This document shows, piece after piece, positions 25,491 to 35,749 of a stretch of 64,000 bases of DNA. The stretch comes from Mycolicibacterium vulneris. GTDB taxonomy: Bacteria > Actinomycetota > Actinomycetes > Mycobacteriales > Mycobacteriaceae. The notes under the pieces were generated by a model that made no database searches, was not told the origin of the DNA, and saw only the letters and a program-made list of their open reading frames with translations. The stretch lies in the NCBI RefSeq assembly GCF_002104765.1, contig NZ_NCXM01000011.1, positions 62,001 through 126,000 on the forward strand, given 5' to 3'. The first letter of the stretch is position 1; every line of letters begins with the position of its first letter. A program made the position numbers and the translations under genes.

Positions 25491-27008
25491 ATGAGAGTCG
25501 GTATCGACTTTGGCACCACCCACACTGTCGTCGCGGCCGTCGACCGAGGCAACTATCCCGTCGTCTCCTTCGAGGGCGTGGATGCGTGGCCATCGCTCAT
25601 CGCCGCCAATGCCGCCGGGGAGTTGCGCTTCGGCGCGGACGCCGCGGCCGTCCGCCACGAACCGGGATGGTCGGTGCTGCGCTCGTTCAAACGCCTGCTC
25701 AACGACGCCGGCCCCCAGACCGAGGTCACCCTCGCGGGCCGTGACTATCGCCTGGCCGACCTCCTCACCGGCTTCCTGGCCCAGCTGAAAACCGATCTGC
25801 AACGGCACTCGAACGCCACCCTGGCGCCGGGCGAAGGCATCGAGGCCGCGATCAGCGTGCCGGCCAACGCCTCGAGCGCCCAGCGCCTGCTGACCCTGGA
25901 CGCCTACGTGGCCGCCGGTTTTCACGTCGTCGCGCTGCTCAACGAGCCGTCCGCCGCGAGCCTCGAATACGCCCACCGATACCGATCCACCATCACCGCC
26001 AAGCGCGAATACGTCCTCATCTACGACCTGGGCGGCGGCACATTCGACGCGTCGCTGCTGAAGATGACCGGGCACGCGAACGAGGTCGTCATCAGCGAGG
26101 GCATTCAGCGCCTCGGCGGTGACGACTTCGACGAGGCGATCGTGGAGCTGGTGCTGGCCCGCGCCAACCTGCCCGGCCTCGACGCCGCCGAGCGCGATCT
26201 GCTGGCCGAGGAGTGCGCCGCCCGTAAAGAGGCCGTCGGCCCGCAGACACGCCGCTTCCTGGTGGACCTGTCTGCGGTCGATCGGCCCCCGTTCTCCTGC
26301 CCCATCGACGACGTCTACGCGGTGTGCGCGCCGCTGGTCGACCAGACGACGGAGTTGCTCAACCGGGTCCTGCACGATCCGGCGCGCGGCCGCAAGGACG
26401 TGGACTGGTCGGAGGTGGCGGGCATCTACGTCGTCGGCGGGGCCGGCGGCTTCCCGCTGGTGTCCCGGATGCTGCGCAGCACCTTCGGCGAGAAGCGGGT
26501 GAGACGCTCGCCGCACCCCTTCGCCGCCACCGCCATCGGTCTCGCCGTCTTTCTGGACAAGGAGTCCGGTTTCGCGCTGTCCGAACGCTTCTCGAGGAAC
26601 TTCGGGGTATTTCGGGAGGCCGAGGCCGGTGCCGGTGTCGTCTTCGACCCGATCTTGTGCAAGGACGTTTCGCTTCCGGCCGACGGGCAATCGCCGCTGG
26701 TGGTGAAGCGAAAATATCGAGCGGCACACAACATCGGGCACTTCCGGTTCGTGGAATGCAGCCGCCTGGTCAACGGGCGGCCCGACGGCGACGTCACGCC
26801 CTATGACCCGGTGCTGTTCCCGTTCGACCCGGCCCTCTACGACCGCAACGACCTCGGGCGTCAGCCGGTGGGTCGCTGGACGGACGGGCCCGACGTCGAG
26901 GAGCGCTACGTCATCGCCCCCAGCGGTGCGGTGGAGGTGACGTTGACGACGAAGCCGGCCGGGTTCGAACGCACCTTCCGCCTGGAGCGGTGCGCGTCCG
27001 CGAGTTGA
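25491..27008 (+). CDS. Hsp70-like ATPase with shortened C-terminal region
   Basis: A 505-residue actin-fold ATPase. The phosphate-1 motif is VGIDFGTTHTVVAAV, phosphate-2 is LIYDLGGGTFDASLL, and the adenosine motif IYVVGGAGGFPLVSRML. Residues 1-370 form the nucleotide-binding domain. The last 135 residues replace the standard substrate-binding beta-sandwich and helical lid with a short beta-rich segment ending at ERCASAS; the DnaK EEVD-like tail is absent. It is thus a DnaK relative, not DnaK itself. Its stop overlaps the nitroreductase start (TGATG). Confidence 0.88.
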   Translation: MRVGIDFGTTHTVVAAVDRGNYPVVSFEGVDAWPSLIAANAAGELRFGADAAAVRHEPGWSVLRSFKRLLNDAGPQTEVTLAGRDYRLADLLTGFLAQLKTDLQRHSNATLAPGEGIEAAISVPANASSAQRLLTLDAYVAAGFHVVALLNEPSAASLEYAHRYRSTITAKREYVLIYDLGGGTFDASLLKMTGHANEVVISEGIQRLGGDDFDEAIVELVLARANLPGLDAAERDLLAEECAARKEAVGPQTRRFLVDLSAVDRPPFSCPIDDVYAVCAPLVDQTTELLNRVLHDPARGRKDVDWSEVAGIYVVGGAGGFPLVSRMLRSTFGEKRVRRSPHPFAATAIGLAVFLDKESGFALSERFSRNFGVFREAEAGAGVVFDPILCKDVSLPADGQSPLVVKRKYRAAHNIGHFRFVECSRLVNGRPDGDVTPYDPVLFPFDPALYDRNDLGRQPVGRWTDGPDVEERYVIAPSGAVEVTLTTKPAGFERTFRLERCASAS

Positions 27009-27688
27009 TGAGCCATCCCGCCATGCAGCTATACGACGTGATGCGAACAACTTTCGCGGCACGGGAATTCACCGACGATCCGTTGCCCGACGAGGTGCTG
27101 GGGCGCATCTTCGACAACGCCCGTTTCGCTCCCAGCGGCGGCAACAGGCAGGGCGCCCACGTCACCGTGGTGCGCGACGAAACGGTCCGCCACCGGCTGG
27201 CCGAACTCGGCAAGCCCGCCGCTCGCCGCTACTTCGCCCAGTTACAGGCGGATGAAAACCCTTGGAATTCAATTCATCCCAGCGGCGTGCCGCAAGACGT
27301 CATCGACGCGACCGAGATCCCCGACACCTTCGTGGCGCCGATCGCCAAAGCGCCTGTCGTCCTGGTGGTTTCGGTGGACCTGGCCGTTGTCGCCGCAATC
27401 GACCAGAATCTGGACCGCGTCGGCATCGCCGGCGGAGCCTCGGTCTACCCGCTGATCTGGAACATCTTGCTCGCCGCGCGTAGCGAGGGCTACGGCGGCA
27501 CCATCACGACGATGGCGATCGCGGCCGAAGAACACGTCCGCGAACTGCTGGGCATCCCCGACCGGCACGCGGTGGCCGCCGTCGTGCCGCTCGGAAAGCC
27601 GGTGCGGCAGCTGACCAAATTGCGCCGCCGCCCGGTCGCCGAGTTCATCACTCGAGATCGATTCGACGGTCCGGCCTTCGACGGGTAA
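27008..27688 (+). CDS. Nitroreductase family FMN oxidoreductase
   Basis: A 226-residue enzyme with the N-terminal FMN-binding RTTFAAREFTDDPLPDEVLGRIFDNARFAPSGGNRQG and a second flavin segment SEGYGGTITTMAIAAEEHVRELLGIPD. It reduces nitro groups, quinones or enoates with NAD(P)H. ATG 27008 overlaps the Hsp70-like stop by one base, implying co-expression. A decayed PPK2 gene follows. Confidence 0.9.
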   Translation: MSHPAMQLYDVMRTTFAAREFTDDPLPDEVLGRIFDNARFAPSGGNRQGAHVTVVRDETVRHRLAELGKPAARRYFAQLQADENPWNSIHPSGVPQDVIDATEIPDTFVAPIAKAPVVLVVSVDLAVVAAIDQNLDRVGIAGGASVYPLIWNILLAARSEGYGGTITTMAIAAEEHVRELLGIPDRHAVAAVVPLGKPVRQLTKLRRRPVAEFITRDRFDGPAFDG

Positions 27689-27717
27689 GGGGTCGACAAG
27701 GCCGATAGCGTCGAACG

Positions 27718-28149
27718 ATGACCGAAATCGATCTGGACGCTCTGCCGACCCCCGAACACGGATACACCGTGGACGACGATGACGACGACCCGGTCCTGCT
27801 GGACCGGGACGGCAACCACATCGACACGTGGCGCGAGCGATACCCCTACGACCATCGGATGTCGCGCGACGAATACGAGCGACTCAAGCGACGGCTCCAA
27901 ATTGAGCTGCTGAAATTGCAGAAGCACTATTTCCAGCGCTACATCAGCCACCTGCCGTCCAGCGGCGAGATGGTGCTGTTCGTCTGGTTTTCGGTGTCAC
28001 CCGCCGAGCAACGCACCCGGTTTGCCATCCGGTTGGTCGACCCGGTGCGGCAGTGGAAGTTCTCGCCGATGGACATGGCCTCGGTGCAGAAGTGGAAGGA
28101 GTACACCGCGGCGAAGGAAAGGATGTGGTGGGTGAACCCGCCCCATTGA
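27718..28149 (+). pseudogene. Collapsed polyphosphate kinase 2 (PPK2) with frame-preserving internal deletions
   Basis: The 143 codons read as three PPK2 pieces stitched together in one frame: the N-terminal helix MSRDEYERLKRRLQIELLKLQKH, the segment YFQRYISHLPSSGEMVLF, and VWFSVSPAEQRTRFAIRLVDPVRQWKFSPMDM to AKERM (given here in pieces as the parts are joined). Between them the Walker A region (GRDGAGKGG in PPK2), about 40 residues, and the DRSWYNRAGVE/Walker B region, about 40 residues, are missing; the normal C-terminus is also lost. Full-length PPK2 is about 290 residues. It cannot bind ATP in the normal way, so it is a relic or a repurposed scaffold. Confidence 0.75.
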
Positions 28150-28192
28150 TTGCGGGCCGGGCACTGACCGACTGAGGTGAAGGGAAACGATC

Positions 28193-29023
28193 ATGTCCAC
28201 ATGGCTCATCACCGGGTGCTCGACCGGGCTCGGTCGCGCGCTCGCCGAGGCCGTCATCGGCGCCGGCCACAACGCCGTCGTCACCGCGCGGGACCCCTCC
28301 GCGGTCGCCGACCTGGTCGAGACCGCACCCGAGCGGGTGCTCACCGCCGCCCTGGATGTCACCGACCCCGCGCAGGTCGCTTCGGCCGTGCAGCAGGCGG
28401 TCGAGCGGTTCGGCCAGATCGACGTGCTGGTCAACAACGCGGGCTACGGGTATCGCGCCGCGGTCGAGGAAGGCGACGACGCCGACGTCCGCGCACTGTT
28501 CGAGACGCATTTCTTCGGCACCGTTGCCATGATCAAGGCGGTACTGCCCGGCATGCGGGCCCGGCGCAGCGGCGCCATCGTGAACATCTCCTCGATCGGC
28601 GCCCAGTTGACGCCGGTGGGGTCCGGATACTACTCGGCGGCGAAGGCCGCGATCGAAGGCATCAGCGGAGCCCTTCGCGGTGAGCTTGTCCCGCTGGGCA
28701 TTTCGGTGACCATCGTCGAACCGGGCGCTTTCCGCACCGATTTCACCGGCCGCTCGCTGGCCCAGTCGGCCACCGTCATCGATGACTACGCTGCCACCGC
28801 GGGACAGCGTCGCAAGGAAAACGACACCACGCATGGCAATCAGCCCGGCGACCCCGCCAAGGCCGGCAACGCCATCATCGCGGCCGTTGAATCGCCTGAG
28901 CCGCCAGCATTTTTGTTGCTCGGGCCCGACGCGCTGGCCGCCTACCGCTACACAGCGGATGCGCGCGCCGCCGAGATCCGAAAATGGGAAGAGCTCACCG
29001 GCGGCACCGATTTTGAGGGCTGA
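28193..29023 (+). CDS. Short-chain dehydrogenase/reductase
   Basis: A 276-residue classical SDR: TGCSTGLGRALAE cofactor loop, NNAGYGY, catalytic NISSIGAQLTPVGSGYYSAAK. The C-terminal third (EPGAFRTDFTGRSL, then a helical tail to GGTDFEG) fits the group often annotated as oxidoreductase/SDR with broad carbonyl substrates. Start ATG 28193 with GAAGGGAAA upstream. Convergent with the F420-dependent gene, only 3 bp apart. Confidence 0.9.
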   Translation: MSTWLITGCSTGLGRALAEAVIGAGHNAVVTARDPSAVADLVETAPERVLTAALDVTDPAQVASAVQQAVERFGQIDVLVNNAGYGYRAAVEEGDDADVRALFETHFFGTVAMIKAVLPGMRARRSGAIVNISSIGAQLTPVGSGYYSAAKAAIEGISGALRGELVPLGISVTIVEPGAFRTDFTGRSLAQSATVIDDYAATAGQRRKENDTTHGNQPGDPAKAGNAIIAAVESPEPPAFLLLGPDALAAYRYTADARAAEIRKWEELTGGTDFEG

Positions 29024-29026
29024 ATC

Positions 29027-29983
29027 CTAGGCACGCAGTTCCGGCAGCACGCCCTGCTCCCACGCCGCGAAGAACCCGTCCATGTCGGGGCCGATCTGCT
29101 GCACGTAGATCTCGTCGACGCCGGCGTCGATGTACTCGCGAACCTGCGCGATGTGCTTTTCGGGATCCGGGCCGCACGCGACGCGGTCGGCCACCGTCTC
29201 CAGCGGCACCAGCGACTGCAGTGCCGCGAAATCCTTGGGCCGCGGCAGGATTTGCGACGTCTGGCCGGGCAGGCCCTCGTTGGCCCACAACCGGTGCGCG
29301 GTCTTCAGGGCGGCGTCGGCGTCCTCGTCCCAGCAGACCTTCGTACCTCCCTGCACCGGTTTGTCACCCCCGCCGGCCTCCCGGAATTGCTTGACCAGGT
29401 CGCCATCGGGCATGGCGATGCTGTAGCCGTCGCCGATGCGGGCCGCCAGCTCAACGGCCTGCGGGCCGAACGCGGACACATAGATCGGCACCGGTTGCTC
29501 CGGTCGGGTGTAGACCTGCGCCTCCTGCACCTCGTAATGCTTGCCGTGGTGGCTCACCTCACCACCCTTGTGCAGCTTGCGAATGACGTCGATCGACTCC
29601 TCCAGCATCTCGAGGCGCACCCCGGCGGACGGCCAGGGATCGCCCAGAATGTGTTCGTTGAGGGCCTCGCCGCTGCCCACCCCGAGCACGAAGCGCCCGT
29701 CGAGTTGCACGGCCGCGGTGGCCGACGCCTGCGCGATGATCGCCGGGTGGATTCGGACGGTCGGGCAGGTGACGGCGGTGCTGACCGGCAGCGACGTCGC
29801 CTCCGACAGCGCACCGATTACCCCCCACACAAACGGGCTCTGACCCTGCTCGTCGTTCCAGGGGTGATAGTGGTCTGAGATCCACAGCGCCTCGAATCCG
29901 GCGTCCTCCGCGCGCTTGGCCTGGTCGATGAGTTCCTTGGGGCCGAACTGCTCGCAGGTGAGAAAGTATCCGATCTTGGTCAT
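29027..29983 (-). CDS. F420-dependent luciferase-like (LLM) oxidoreductase, Fgd-related
   Basis: A 318-residue TIM-barrel enzyme: MTKIGYFLTCEQFGPKELIDQAKRAE, WISDHYHPWNDEQGQSP, STAVTCPTVRIHPAIIAQASAT and VLGVGSGEALNEHILG match the F420-dependent glucose-6-phosphate dehydrogenase-like branch of the luciferase family. It uses the deazaflavin F420 as hydride carrier. The family includes G6PDH and hydroxymycolate-acting enzymes; the substrate here is undetermined. No partner gene in the operon. Confidence 0.88.
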   Translation of the reverse strand: MTKIGYFLTCEQFGPKELIDQAKRAEDAGFEALWISDHYHPWNDEQGQSPFVWGVIGALSEATSLPVSTAVTCPTVRIHPAIIAQASATAAVQLDGRFVLGVGSGEALNEHILGDPWPSAGVRLEMLEESIDVIRKLHKGGEVSHHGKHYEVQEAQVYTRPEQPVPIYVSAFGPQAVELAARIGDGYSIAMPDGDLVKQFREAGGGDKPVQGGTKVCWDEDADAALKTAHRLWANEGLPGQTSQILPRPKDFAALQSLVPLETVADRVACGPDPEKHIAQVREYIDAGVDEIYVQQIGPDMDGFFAAWEQGVLPELRA

Positions 29984-30309
29984 GGCGCCGGGCTACCCGC
30001 TGAGCACCCGGTTATGCACCGTGCGGACGCGGCGATCCCATTGCGCGCTGGACGCGGGGCCAGGGGCGAACGCACGTCCGCCGCCACCGGCGCGTTGTGG
30101 CGCCAGTCGGTCTGCGAGCCAATGCTTTCCACTTCGGCGGCATGTGCGAGGACGAGTAGTAATGGCTTTCGAGGCTTACTCGAGTCGCCAACCACGCCGC
30201 GGGACCGCAGTGCCGAGTGCCCGGCACACACCCAATCACCCTTCAGCGGGGGACTGACGGGGCGCGTGTGACCAGAGCGGCGCAACCCGGCGCCGCCCCC
30301 ACCGCGAGC
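29984..30309. other. Intergenic region with no recognised gene
   Basis: Between the F420-dependent gene and the thiolase operon there is no frame that looks coding on either strand. The right edge leads into the operator/promoter described at 30310-30369. Confidence 0.4.
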
Positions 30310-30369
30310 GAGAACAGCTTCGCTATTTTGGAGAAGGTTGTTCTCCAAAGTCGAGAGACAGATTACGAT
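30310..30369 (+). promoter_or_regulatory. Operator and promoter of the thiolase-led fatty-acid operon
   Basis: TTTGGAGAA (30327-30335) and TTCTCCAAA (30341-30349) form a perfect 9-bp inverted repeat with a 5-bp spacer. A related half-copy GAGAACAGCTTC lies at 30310-30321. TTCTCC at 30341-30346 is 17 bp from TACGAT (30364-30369), giving a -35/-10 pair that places the start of transcription at or next to the GTG at 30375. The operator overlaps the -35, as for a repressor. Confidence 0.5.
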
Positions 30370-30374
30370 CGCGG

Positions 30375-31655
<1,281 letters not shown>

Positions 31656-31657
31656 CC

Positions 31658-32434
31658 ATGCCGGACACCGTGGAGTTCGAGCGGCCCGAGGATGGAGTCG
31701 TCATTCTGCGGCTCAATCGCCCGCAGCGGCTCAACGCCATCGACGAGGCGATGCAAACCGAACTGCGGCAGGCCTTGAGCGATCTGACCATCGACCGCTC
31801 GGTGCGCGCCGTCGTGCTGACCGGCGCCGGGCGCGGGTTCTGCGCGGGCATCGACATGCGCGACTTCGGCCCCTCGATGCCCGAGGCCGGCGCGCCCGCG
31901 CTGGACCGGCTGCGTTTTCAGGAGCGGATGGCCGCGCTCGCCGAAGCGGTGCACGCGTTGCCGCAACCGGTCATCGCCGCCGTCAACGGCCCCTGCGTGG
32001 GAGCGGGGCTGGCGCTCTGCCTGGCCGCTGACATCCGAATATGTTCGGCCGCGGCGTCTTTCGGCAACGCCGCCATTCTGCTCGGTCTCTCGGGCGCCGA
32101 GATGGGGATGAGCTACCACCTACCGCGCATCGTCGGCACCAGCGTGGCCGCCGACTGGATGCTCACCGGCCGCACCGTAACAGCCTCCGAGGCCGACCGA
32201 CGGGGTCTGGTCAGTGAGATCGTCGAGCCGGACCGGCTGGCCCACCGCGCGGTGGAGTTGGCGTCGCTGATCGCGAGCCATGCCCCGCTCGGCGCCCAGC
32301 TGACCAAGCGCGCTCTCCAGGTCAACACCGACGCCACCAGCCTGGCGGCGGCCATGGAACTGGAGAACCGCAATCAGGTGATTTCCCACGCGACCGACGA
32401 GGCGGCCGAGCGCCGCAAGAGGTGGTCTTCATGA
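31658..32434 (+). CDS. Enoyl-CoA hydratase/isomerase family protein
   Basis: A 258-residue crotonase-fold protein: [12 protein letters not shown], oxyanion-hole segments [17 protein letters not shown] and [20 protein letters not shown], and the catalytic-region [20 protein letters not shown]. It hydrates enoyl-CoA in beta-oxidation. ATG 31658 lies 2 nt after the thiolase stop, and the gene's stop overlaps the start of the CoA-transferase relic (ATGA), so the operon is tight. Confidence 0.9.
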   Translation: MPDTVEFERPEDGVVILRLNRPQRLNAIDEAMQTELRQALSDLTIDRSVRAVVLTGAGRGFCAGIDMRDFGPSMPEAGAPALDRLRFQERMAALAEAVHALPQPVIAAVNGPCVGAGLALCLAADIRICSAAASFGNAAILLGLSGAEMGMSYHLPRIVGTSVAADWMLTGRTVTASEADRRGLVSEIVEPDRLAHRAVELASLIASHAPLGAQLTKRALQVNTDATSLAAAMELENRNQVISHATDEAAERRKRWSS

Positions 32435-33322
32435 CCGGTCCGCTACGCGGCGTGCGCATCGTCATGATGGGCGGATTGGGGCCCGCACCGTTTTGCGGAA
32501 TGCTGTTGGGAGACTTGGGTGCCGACGTCATCCGCATCGACGCCCTTGCCGGTGTTGACGGCCCGGCGCCCGTCGACCACACCGTCCGCCGCAGCCAGCG
32601 GTCACTGGCCGCCGACGTGAAGGATCCGCGCGGCCGGGAGCTCGTCCATCGGCTGGCCGCCGGCGCCGACGCCTTCGTCGTACCGGCCCGGCGTGGCCGA
32701 ACGCCTCGGCATCGGTCCGGATGCGCTGCGGGAACGCAATTCCCGCCTGGTCTATGCCCGCATGACCGGCTACGGACAGGACGGGCCGCTGGCGGGTCAC
32801 GCGGGTCACGACATCAATTACCTTGCGCTGACGGGCGCCCTGCATGCCATCGGCACCGCCGAATCACCGGTCCCGCCGCTGAATCTCGTTGGCGACTATG
32901 GCGGCGGCGGAATGCTGTTGGCGGTCGGGCTGCTCAGCGCGATCCTCGAGGCCCACGACGATGCCGACCCGACGGCGTGGGCCGCCCACCGGGCCGCGCT
33001 GGCCGCGCGCTTCGCCGAGAAGACCCGCGACGAGTGGGGGCGCCTCCTCGATACTCCGGGATGCTGCGCGACACCGGTGCTTTCGCTGGCGGAGGCGCCG
33101 CAGCACCCGCACAACGCCGCGCGGCAGACGTTCATCGAACTCGACGGCATCACGCAACCCGCACCGGCGCCGCGCTTTTCCCGGACCCGTCCGGCTGCGC
33201 CGGCATCCCCGTCGTTGCCGGGCGATCACACGCGCGCGCTGCTGGGCGAACTGGGATTGGACACACAGGCCATCAGGGAGCTGGAAGACGCCGGCGTGGT
33301 GGCGCAGAGCGAGAAGGGGTAA
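32431..33322 (+). pseudogene. CaiB/AMACR-type CoA-transferase, frameshifted and internally deleted
   Basis: The N-terminal 87 codons ([19 protein letters not shown] to AGADAFVV) are in one frame; after about 32681 homology continues in another (RPGVAERLGIGPDAL..., GHDINYLALTGALHAIG, LVGDYGGGGMLLAVGLL). The join is explained by loss of 2 (or 5) nt at GTCG/TACCGG. A second lesion near 32950 removes roughly 110 residues: the text jumps from VGLLSAILEAH to the C-terminal RAALAARFAEKTRDEW...CCATPVLSLAEAPQHPHNAAR. The family (alpha-methylacyl-CoA racemase) is about 360 residues. Almost certainly inactive; flanking operon genes are intact. Confidence 0.8.
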
Positions 33323-33325
33323 CAG

Positions 33326-34621
33326 ATGTCGTGGGACTTCTCCACCGACCCGGAGTGGGCAGAACAACTGCAGTGGGTCGAAGGCTTCGTACGCGAGGAG
33401 TGCGAGCCGATCGACCTGATTGTCAAGGAATCTCACGACCTCAACGACCCGGTGCGGCAGGCGCTCATCCCGCCGCTGCAGGAGGTCGTGAAAAAGCGCG
33501 GGCTCTGGGCCACCCACCTGGGACCACATCTGGGCGGCCCCGGCTACGGCCAGGTGAAGTTGGCGCTGCTCAACGAGATCCTGGGCCGCTCGGAGTGCGC
33601 GCCGATCGTCTTCGGCTCGCAGGCGCCCGATTCCGGTAACAGCGAGATCCTGGCGCACTACGGCACACCCGAGCTCAAGGAGCGCTACCTAGAGCCCCTG
33701 CTGGACAACCGCATCATCTCGTGTTTCTCGATGACCGAGCCGCAGGGCGGGGCCGACCCGAAGGTGTTTCGCACCACCGCGATGCAGGACGGCGATCACT
33801 GGGTCATCAACGGGGAGAAGTGGTTTTCGTCGTTCGCCTCGATGGCGTCGTTCATCATCGTGATGGCGATGACCGACCCGGAGGCGCCGCCCTATGAGCG
33901 CTATTCGATGTTCGTCGTTCCCGGCGACACCCCCGGCATCAACGTGCTGCGCGACGTCGGGCTGGGTTACCAGCCGGCCGGCGGTGGCCGTGAGGGTTAT
34001 GTCCGCTACGAAAACGTCCGCGTGCCGGCCGATCACATGTTGGGCCCGCGCGGCGGGGCGTTCGTCGTCGCTCAGACTCGCCTGGGCGGCGGGCGGATTC
34101 ACCACGCGATGCGCACCGTGGGCCTGGTCCGCCGGATCTACGACATGATCTGCGAGCGCGCGGTCTCGCGTTACACCCAGGGCGAGGCACTGGCCAACAA
34201 GCAGCTCGTGCAGGAGATGGTCGCCGACTCGTGGATGGAGATCGAGGCGTTCCGGCTGCTGACGCTTCAAACGGCTTGGAAGATCGACCAATTCAACGAT
34301 TACAAGGCCGTACGGGCCGACATCTCCGCGGTGAAGGCGATGATGCAGAAGGTCCTGCACGACGTGTCGTCGCGGGCGCTTCAGGTGCACGGATCGTTGG
34401 GCACCACCCACGAGATGCCGTTCGTGCAATACCTGGTCGAGTCGTTCGTGCTCGGGCTGGCCGATGGTCCGACCGAAGTACACAAGGTCACGCTGGCCAG
34501 GCTGTTGCTGAAAGACCGTGAACCCGCGCCCGATCTGTTTCCCTCCGAACATCTGCCGCGGTTGCGGGCGGCCGCCGAGGCTAAGTTCACCGACAAGCTG
34601 GCGGGCATCCCCCGCGGCTGA
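33326..34621 (+). CDS. Acyl-CoA dehydrogenase
   Basis: A 431-residue FadE: SCFSMTEPQGGADP (flavin/substrate loop), WVINGEKWFSSFASMASF, RYENVRVPADHMLGPRGGAFVVAQTRLGGGR, and a C-terminal ALQVHGSLGTTHEMPFVQY followed by LADGPTEVHKVTLARLLL. It oxidises acyl-CoA to enoyl-CoA with FAD. ATG 33326 lies 3 nt after the CoA-transferase relic's stop. Together with thiolase and hydratase it would give a beta-oxidation-like module. Confidence 0.93.
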   Translation: MSWDFSTDPEWAEQLQWVEGFVREECEPIDLIVKESHDLNDPVRQALIPPLQEVVKKRGLWATHLGPHLGGPGYGQVKLALLNEILGRSECAPIVFGSQAPDSGNSEILAHYGTPELKERYLEPLLDNRIISCFSMTEPQGGADPKVFRTTAMQDGDHWVINGEKWFSSFASMASFIIVMAMTDPEAPPYERYSMFVVPGDTPGINVLRDVGLGYQPAGGGREGYVRYENVRVPADHMLGPRGGAFVVAQTRLGGGRIHHAMRTVGLVRRIYDMICERAVSRYTQGEALANKQLVQEMVADSWMEIEAFRLLTLQTAWKIDQFNDYKAVRADISAVKAMMQKVLHDVSSRALQVHGSLGTTHEMPFVQYLVESFVLGLADGPTEVHKVTLARLLLKDREPAPDLFPSEHLPRLRAAAEAKFTDKLAGIPRG

Positions 34622-34633
34622 GCGCGAACCTGG

Positions 34634-35350
34634 TCAGACGGCCTTGGTGACGCCGACGTAGGACAGGACCACGTCGGAATCGTCGGTCACCCGATTGAGC
34701 ACCGCATAGGAGCGGATGAACGACTGGCCCACGCAGCCGTCGATCTTGACGTGGAAGTTGCTGACCATGACCCAGGGATTCGGGCCGCGGAACTGTTTCT
34801 TGACCACGGGCACCACGATCACGAGGCCGGGCTTGAGCCCGACGTTGAGCACGCCCGCGATCGGAGCAACGACCAACGGAAGCACGTCTCCCGGCACACC
34901 GGTCACCGGTCCCGTCACACCCGGGGTGATGCCCGCGCTGCCGCCGATCGTGACGCCGTCGGACGTGCTCATGTCGATTCCACAGCCGATCTCGTAACCC
35001 ACCTCGAGCACACCCTGGGGCCGTCCCGGCCCCACCAGCGAGCCGACGAATATCCCGCTGGCGAGGTATTCGCGGGAGGACACCGCGGTGGTCAACGGCG
35101 CCACCGGAACCTGCGCCTCGTCTCTGGCGCCCAGGCCCAGGGTCCAGCCGTCGGGGGTGTTGAGGATTACCGGAGGATTGGAGGGCAACGCTCCGTCGGC
35201 CACCGGCGCCGCCTCCGGAGGGGGCGGGGCGGCATCGGGATCCGCGCCGGTCGTCGGCGCCGTGGGCAAAGAAACAGCCAGGCACACGGCGGCCACCAGG
35301 GCGCGACGAACGACCGCGGCTATTGGCCTCACGGGCGACACCGTACGCAT
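34634..35350 (-). CDS. MspA family porin
   Basis: A 238-residue exported protein: signal peptide with basic start and hydrophobic core (residues 1-36), a Pro/Ala-rich linker, then the MspA fold (NPPVILNTPDGWTLGLGARDE, SREYLASGIFVGSLVG, LEVGYEIGCGIDMS, FHVKIDGCVGQSFIRSYA). MspA-type proteins form octameric channels in the mycobacterial outer membrane for small hydrophilic nutrients. Ends 12 bp from the convergent acyl-CoA dehydrogenase gene and is divergent from a small secreted-protein gene. Confidence 0.9.
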   Translation of the reverse strand: MRTVSPVRPIAAVVRRALVAAVCLAVSLPTAPTTGADPDAAPPPPEAAPVADGALPSNPPVILNTPDGWTLGLGARDEAQVPVAPLTTAVSSREYLASGIFVGSLVGPGRPQGVLEVGYEIGCGIDMSTSDGVTIGGSAGITPGVTGPVTGVPGDVLPLVVAPIAGVLNVGLKPGLVIVVPVVKKQFRGPNPWVMVSNFHVKIDGCVGQSFIRSYAVLNRVTDDSDVVLSYVGVTKAV

Positions 35351-35406
35351 CCGGCAATTCGAGTAGCGAAATTTGCTGGACGGCTGGCCGAAGTTGTTGT
35401 GTGTTT

Positions 35407-35417
35407 GTAACTGTTAC
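35407..35417. promoter_or_regulatory. Inverted repeat between the porin and secreted-protein genes
   Basis: GTAAC-T-GTTAC lies 57 bp upstream of the porin start in the divergent promoter region. Possible operator; no adjacent regulator gene. Confidence 0.35.
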
Positions 35418-35488
35418 GCGATACGGGCCACGGGTAGACTTTGGGTTTCGAAAAGCCAACAATCCCGGCAGAAACCGAGGAGGCGGCG

Positions 35489-35734
35489 ATGACGCTTCGC
35501 ACGCGCGCTCGCGGAGTGCTTGTCTGCGCGACGGCGGCCATCGCCTTGGCGAGCGGCGCCGGCATCGCGCGCGCGGACCCGAACGTCGATCCGCGCCCTC
35601 AACCGCCGGGGTCCGACGACGTGTGGAGCCCGTTTCCGACCACCTGGACCAACCCATCCAATGAGGGCCAGCCTGTGAACGACACGGGTGACGTCGGAAT
35701 GATCTGTGAAAATCTCTTGGTCAGCTGCCAGTAA
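35489..35734 (+). CDS. Small secreted protein
   Basis: An 81-residue protein with a clear signal peptide (MTLRTRARGVLVCATAAIAL...GIARA, cleavage about residue 29) and a short mature part rich in Pro, Asn and Asp ending CENLLVSCQ with two Cys that could form a disulfide. ATG 35489 has CGAGGAGG 5-12 nt upstream. No family recognised. Divergent from the MspA porin gene. Confidence 0.7.
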   Translation: MTLRTRARGVLVCATAAIALASGAGIARADPNVDPRPQPPGSDDVWSPFPTTWTNPSNEGQPVNDTGDVGMICENLLVSCQ

Positions 35735-35749
35735 GGCCTATCCCCGACG

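Noticed and set aside
25263-27062. 599-codon minus-strand frame opposite the Hsp70-like gene
   Set aside because: The plus-strand frame has clear Hsp70 motifs; the antisense frame shows only low-complexity Arg/Gly/Val sequence.
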